Shown here in pieces: positions 61,317 through 64,000 of a stretch of DNA of 64,000 nucleotides; within the stretch, counting starts at the first letter, position 1, and every line of letters starts with the position of its first letter. The notes under the pieces are model-generated. The model did no database searches, was not told the origin of the DNA, and was given only the letters and a program-made list of their open reading frames with translations. The translations under genes and the position numbers were made by a program. The DNA comes from Lineus longissimus. Its lineage: Eukaryota > Nemertea > Pilidiophora > Heteronemertea > Lineidae. Location: NCBI RefSeq assembly GCF_910592395.1, contig NC_088315.1, positions 17,779,808-17,843,807 on the forward strand, given 5' to 3'.

Positions 61317-61957
61317 TTTCCAATAGTTGGTCAATAGTGACGTTGCTGTAGTGGAATGAGCACGAGCAGTGCGGCGGGGGAGGGCGACACATTATTTTTT
61401 TGCGGGGAATCACCTAATCTTGGACTCCGTTTGAATGTGGCTGTGGTCATGGTGGCGTCTAAAATGGAAGATGGGAGGTGCGAGATAAGATAGGGGAAGA
61501 GACTGGACATGACCTTGAGTTGAACTTTCCAAGAAGTTTAAACCCAGAAATATGTGCGGCCATTTTTGTTGCAGTTTTGTGAAATTTTAACTTTCGCGTA
61601 CTTTCAATTTTGCGTTTTGACAATTAGACTTTTTATGGCGAAAATAAAAGGCACGCCAAGATTTCCAGGTTTAAAGTAACGTTGTGCGATATTGTATCGT
61701 CAGGTCTGCGCTATATCGCCATTTACGTCATGACGTTAATTCCTATGAAAAAAGTGGCGATATAATGCACAATTTTCTCATGACGTGGCGATACAAAATC
61801 GTGCGACGTTAGGGGGATCAAACATACCAACCAATCATAAATGTCTAGACGCCTACTCCGTTCGTTCAAAAATTTGAACGTGACCTTTTGACATTTCCCT
61901 GGCTCTCATTGTGTTAAACATCGTTAACCAGTCTGCAGGCCCTCCCAACAGCTATAC
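61317..61957. other. Unique sequence, nothing recognised
   Basis: No exon or RNA gene. Two blocks (61680-61735 and 61745-61815) share TTGTGCGATATTGTATCGTC-like and TGACGTGGCGATAC-like text in opposite orientation, suggesting a weak inverted repeat. Confidence 0.4.
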
Positions 61958-62193
61958 TACAGTAGAACCTCTCTATTAAGGACACCCTTGGGCATGTCAA
62001 ATGCTGTCCTGAATTGAGAGCTGTCCTGATAACAGAGGTAAAATCCGACTAAAGGGACAAACTAGGGAACAAGTGCAGGGTCCTTGATAGAGAGGTTATC
62101 CTTAATAGAGAGGATGTCCATAATAGAGGGGATGTCCATAATAGAGAGGATATCCATAATAGAGAGGTGTCCAATAGGGAAGGTTCTACTGTA
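61958..62193. mobile_element. TA-type MITE (copy 8), expanded
   Basis: TACAGTAGAACCTCTCTATT to AAGGTTCTACTGTA. The right half has four extra copies of AATAGAGAGGATGTCCATAA. Confidence 0.9.
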
Positions 62194-62843
62194 CTGCCTT
62201 TACCCTGGACACCATGGCAGAAAAACACACTGCCATATCAGACCAGACACACTAAATCTAAGCGAAAACCAAAACCAATGTTAGCAACCCACAGCCAGTT
62301 GTTATAGGTTAACTCAGGATTATAATGGAAATATAATAAGCTAACTAATCAGAGATCAGAGTAAAAAATATCGATGATTTTTAGTTAATGTCGATATTTG
62401 TTAACTGTCATGTTCAAATCAAGGCCAATGGTTATAAGTTATTGTCAAGGACCTTTTAATTATCTTCATATCAACCCTTTATGGACAAGATGATGTTGAT
62501 AGTAACTTCATCTCAAATTATAAACCCGTTTGCCGCTGTTGACGTGCAAGGTACGTCATGTTAGATGTCCCCGTCACGTGCTGGTGACATGCCTAGTACG
62601 TCATGCCCATACACGTCATGCCCTACTATACTTTTAATGAATTAGCACTTTGACACAGCCTCTCTAAACATGTCATACGCACTCGGGAAACAAATGTGTT
62701 TGCTCCAATAATCTAAAGATGGCGAAAATTTTGAATATTATTTGCACGTCCAGATAAAAGTCAACACTGTTTAGCATTGCTATCCAATGCTCCGTGCAGA
62801 CTGAGACTGGCGAAGGTCGAAAAATGGCTTCAAAGTGAAAGGG

Positions 62844-63168
62844 TTAAAGGGTAACTCGTGTCAAATTTCACCATATAATGTTTTAGCTGTTTTTGACAAA
62901 TGACTACGTCACTTTCTCATAAATCGGTAAGGTTTTCGAATCGAAATGCACATTTTCTAGAAATTGATGGTTTAATCCCGCCCACCCGACGACGTTTTCG
63001 TTGATGACGTCACAACATGAACATTTTCGCAGTCGCGGTGGTTTACATTCAGCGATTTTATAATAAATCTAATCAAAAATGGAAAATTTGAGCTTTACAT
63101 TTGTGATCAACAATTAAAAACGGACGTATTTCCGCAAAGTTGTAAATCACATCATAGTATCACTTTAA
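62844..63168 (+). mobile_element. TTAA-flanked MITE (family A, copy 3)
   Basis: TTAAAGGGTAACTCGTGTCA to GTATCACTTTAA, same orientation as 20413-20746. It lacks about 10 bases near CCCGCCC...GACG that the other copies have. Confidence 0.87.
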
Positions 63169-63451
63169 GAAGAGAGTTGGTCAATGTGAAGTTGACTGAG
63201 TATTGTGATTTTCAAGGACATTCTCATTTGTAGTTATGATTAAGGTTTAGGCTCCAAGCAGGCTGTGACAATTTGGATTTGATCTTACCCTTACTCTTAT
63301 TATTTTACTTTAGAGCCCCAAATATACCCTAATGAAACAAAGACCCCCAGCAGAATCAGCTACATGTATGCATTGCATGATTACATTCCTCAATGCGCCT
63401 CCATGAACCATTTTGAGGAAAGCGGGAGGCACATTGAGGAACAAAATCAAC

Positions 63452-63633
63452 TACAGTAGAACCTCTTTATTAAGGACACCCTCGGGACTGACAAGTTCTG
63501 TCCTTAATAGAGAGATGTTCTGATTAGAGAGGTCAAATTGGATGGAAACAACCAATTTGGGACCAAAACTAGTGTCCTTAATAGAGAGGTTGTCCTTAAT
63601 AGAGAGGTGTCCACTAACAGAGGTTCCACTGTA
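63452..63633. mobile_element. TA-type MITE (copy 9)
   Basis: TACAGTAGAACCTCTTTATT to GAGGTTCCACTGTA, full length and close to the family consensus. Confidence 0.9.
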
Positions 63634-63779
63634 TTCGCATAGCGGCTAATGGAGGGTGAATAGATTCCCAGTGTGGTTAAAGATTTACAAATTAAACTGA
63701 TTCCTTGCCTGTCACATGTTCTGAAAGTTCAAATAAGTGACAGATGATAGCGTAACTCCGGAAAATAAATAAGGGCATG

Positions 63780-64000
63780 AGAAATTTATCAAGAGAATAT
63801 TTTAGATCCTCATAGAAGTTATTAAGATCTCTCATTTCTATGAGAAAGTCATAAAGATATCTCATTTCTATGAGAAAGTCATAAAGATCATCTCTCAATT
63901 CTGTAGAAAGTCATTAAGATATCTCATTTCTATGAGAAAGTCATAAAGATATAACATTTCTATGAGAAAGTCATAAAGATCATCTCAATTCTATGTGAAA
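63780..64000. repeat. 30-bp array running off the window end
   Basis: TCTCATTTCTATGAGAAAGT, CATAAAGATA repeated about seven times with AATTCTGTAG and TATAACAT variants. Continues past base 64000. Confidence 0.9.

Noticed and set aside
55271-64000. Further upstream SBF exons (GRAM/DENN or W-R-H segment)
   Set aside because: I searched by eye for expected motifs on the minus strand and found none with splice sites; the region is mostly repeats. The remaining exons are presumed beyond 64000.

Overview
The window is genomic DNA from an invertebrate animal. Genes are split into many short exons with GT-AG introns. Introns carry many minisatellites, small DNA transposons with terminal inverted repeats, and tRNA-derived SINEs. 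The proteins are clearly metazoan. I cannot fix the phylum. The intronic minisatellites that start at splice sites recall a class I remember being described in amphioxus. The two long elements ending in a hairpin plus AAAAA recall repeats I associate with molluscs and other marine invertebrates. No bacterial, viral or CRISPR system was seen.

Three protein genes can be supported. (1) A complete kinesin-9 family gene, KIF6, lies on the minus strand (22946 down to 2629). I resolved 16 coding exons whose splice phases all agree, giving 1338 residues: N-terminal motor domain, coiled-coil middle, long Ser-rich tail and a C-terminal IQ motif. (2) A single-exon MRPS23 gene (mitochondrial ribosomal protein mS23) lies on the plus strand at 15406-16095, inside the large KIF6 intron between exons 5 and 6. 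(3) The 3' part of an SBF1/SBF2 (MTMR5/MTMR13) myotubularin pseudophosphatase gene lies on the minus strand from 55270 down to 29645. It encodes the linker before the dead P-loop, the dead P-loop itself, a complete C1 zinc finger and a C-terminal PH domain. Its 5' exons (DENN, GRAM, start of the phosphatase fold) lie beyond 64000.

Layout: 1-2628, 55-bp array and downstream flank of KIF6; 2629-22946, KIF6 with nested MRPS23; 22947-29644, intergenic and SBF 3' UTR; 29645-55270, SBF exons, with an 11.5-kb intron (38838-50294) and two related, repeat-rich exons at 50295-50501 and 50989-51519; 55271-64000, SBF intron or upstream sequence filled with repeats. KIF6 and SBF are head-to-tail neighbours about 6.7 kb apart, with no sign of functional coupling.

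The most interesting signal is the relation between minisatellites and splice sites. The array in KIF6 intron 1 begins exactly at the 5' splice site and repeats the donor in each 21-bp unit, in frame at first. The array before KIF6 exon 13 is made of about six copies of the 3' splice site plus the first part of that exon. Arrays also touch or nearly touch the splice sites of KIF6 exons 7 and 14 and of two SBF exons. The second signal is a pair of duplicated SBF exons built from short LSVP-type repeats, with a possible decayed third copy.
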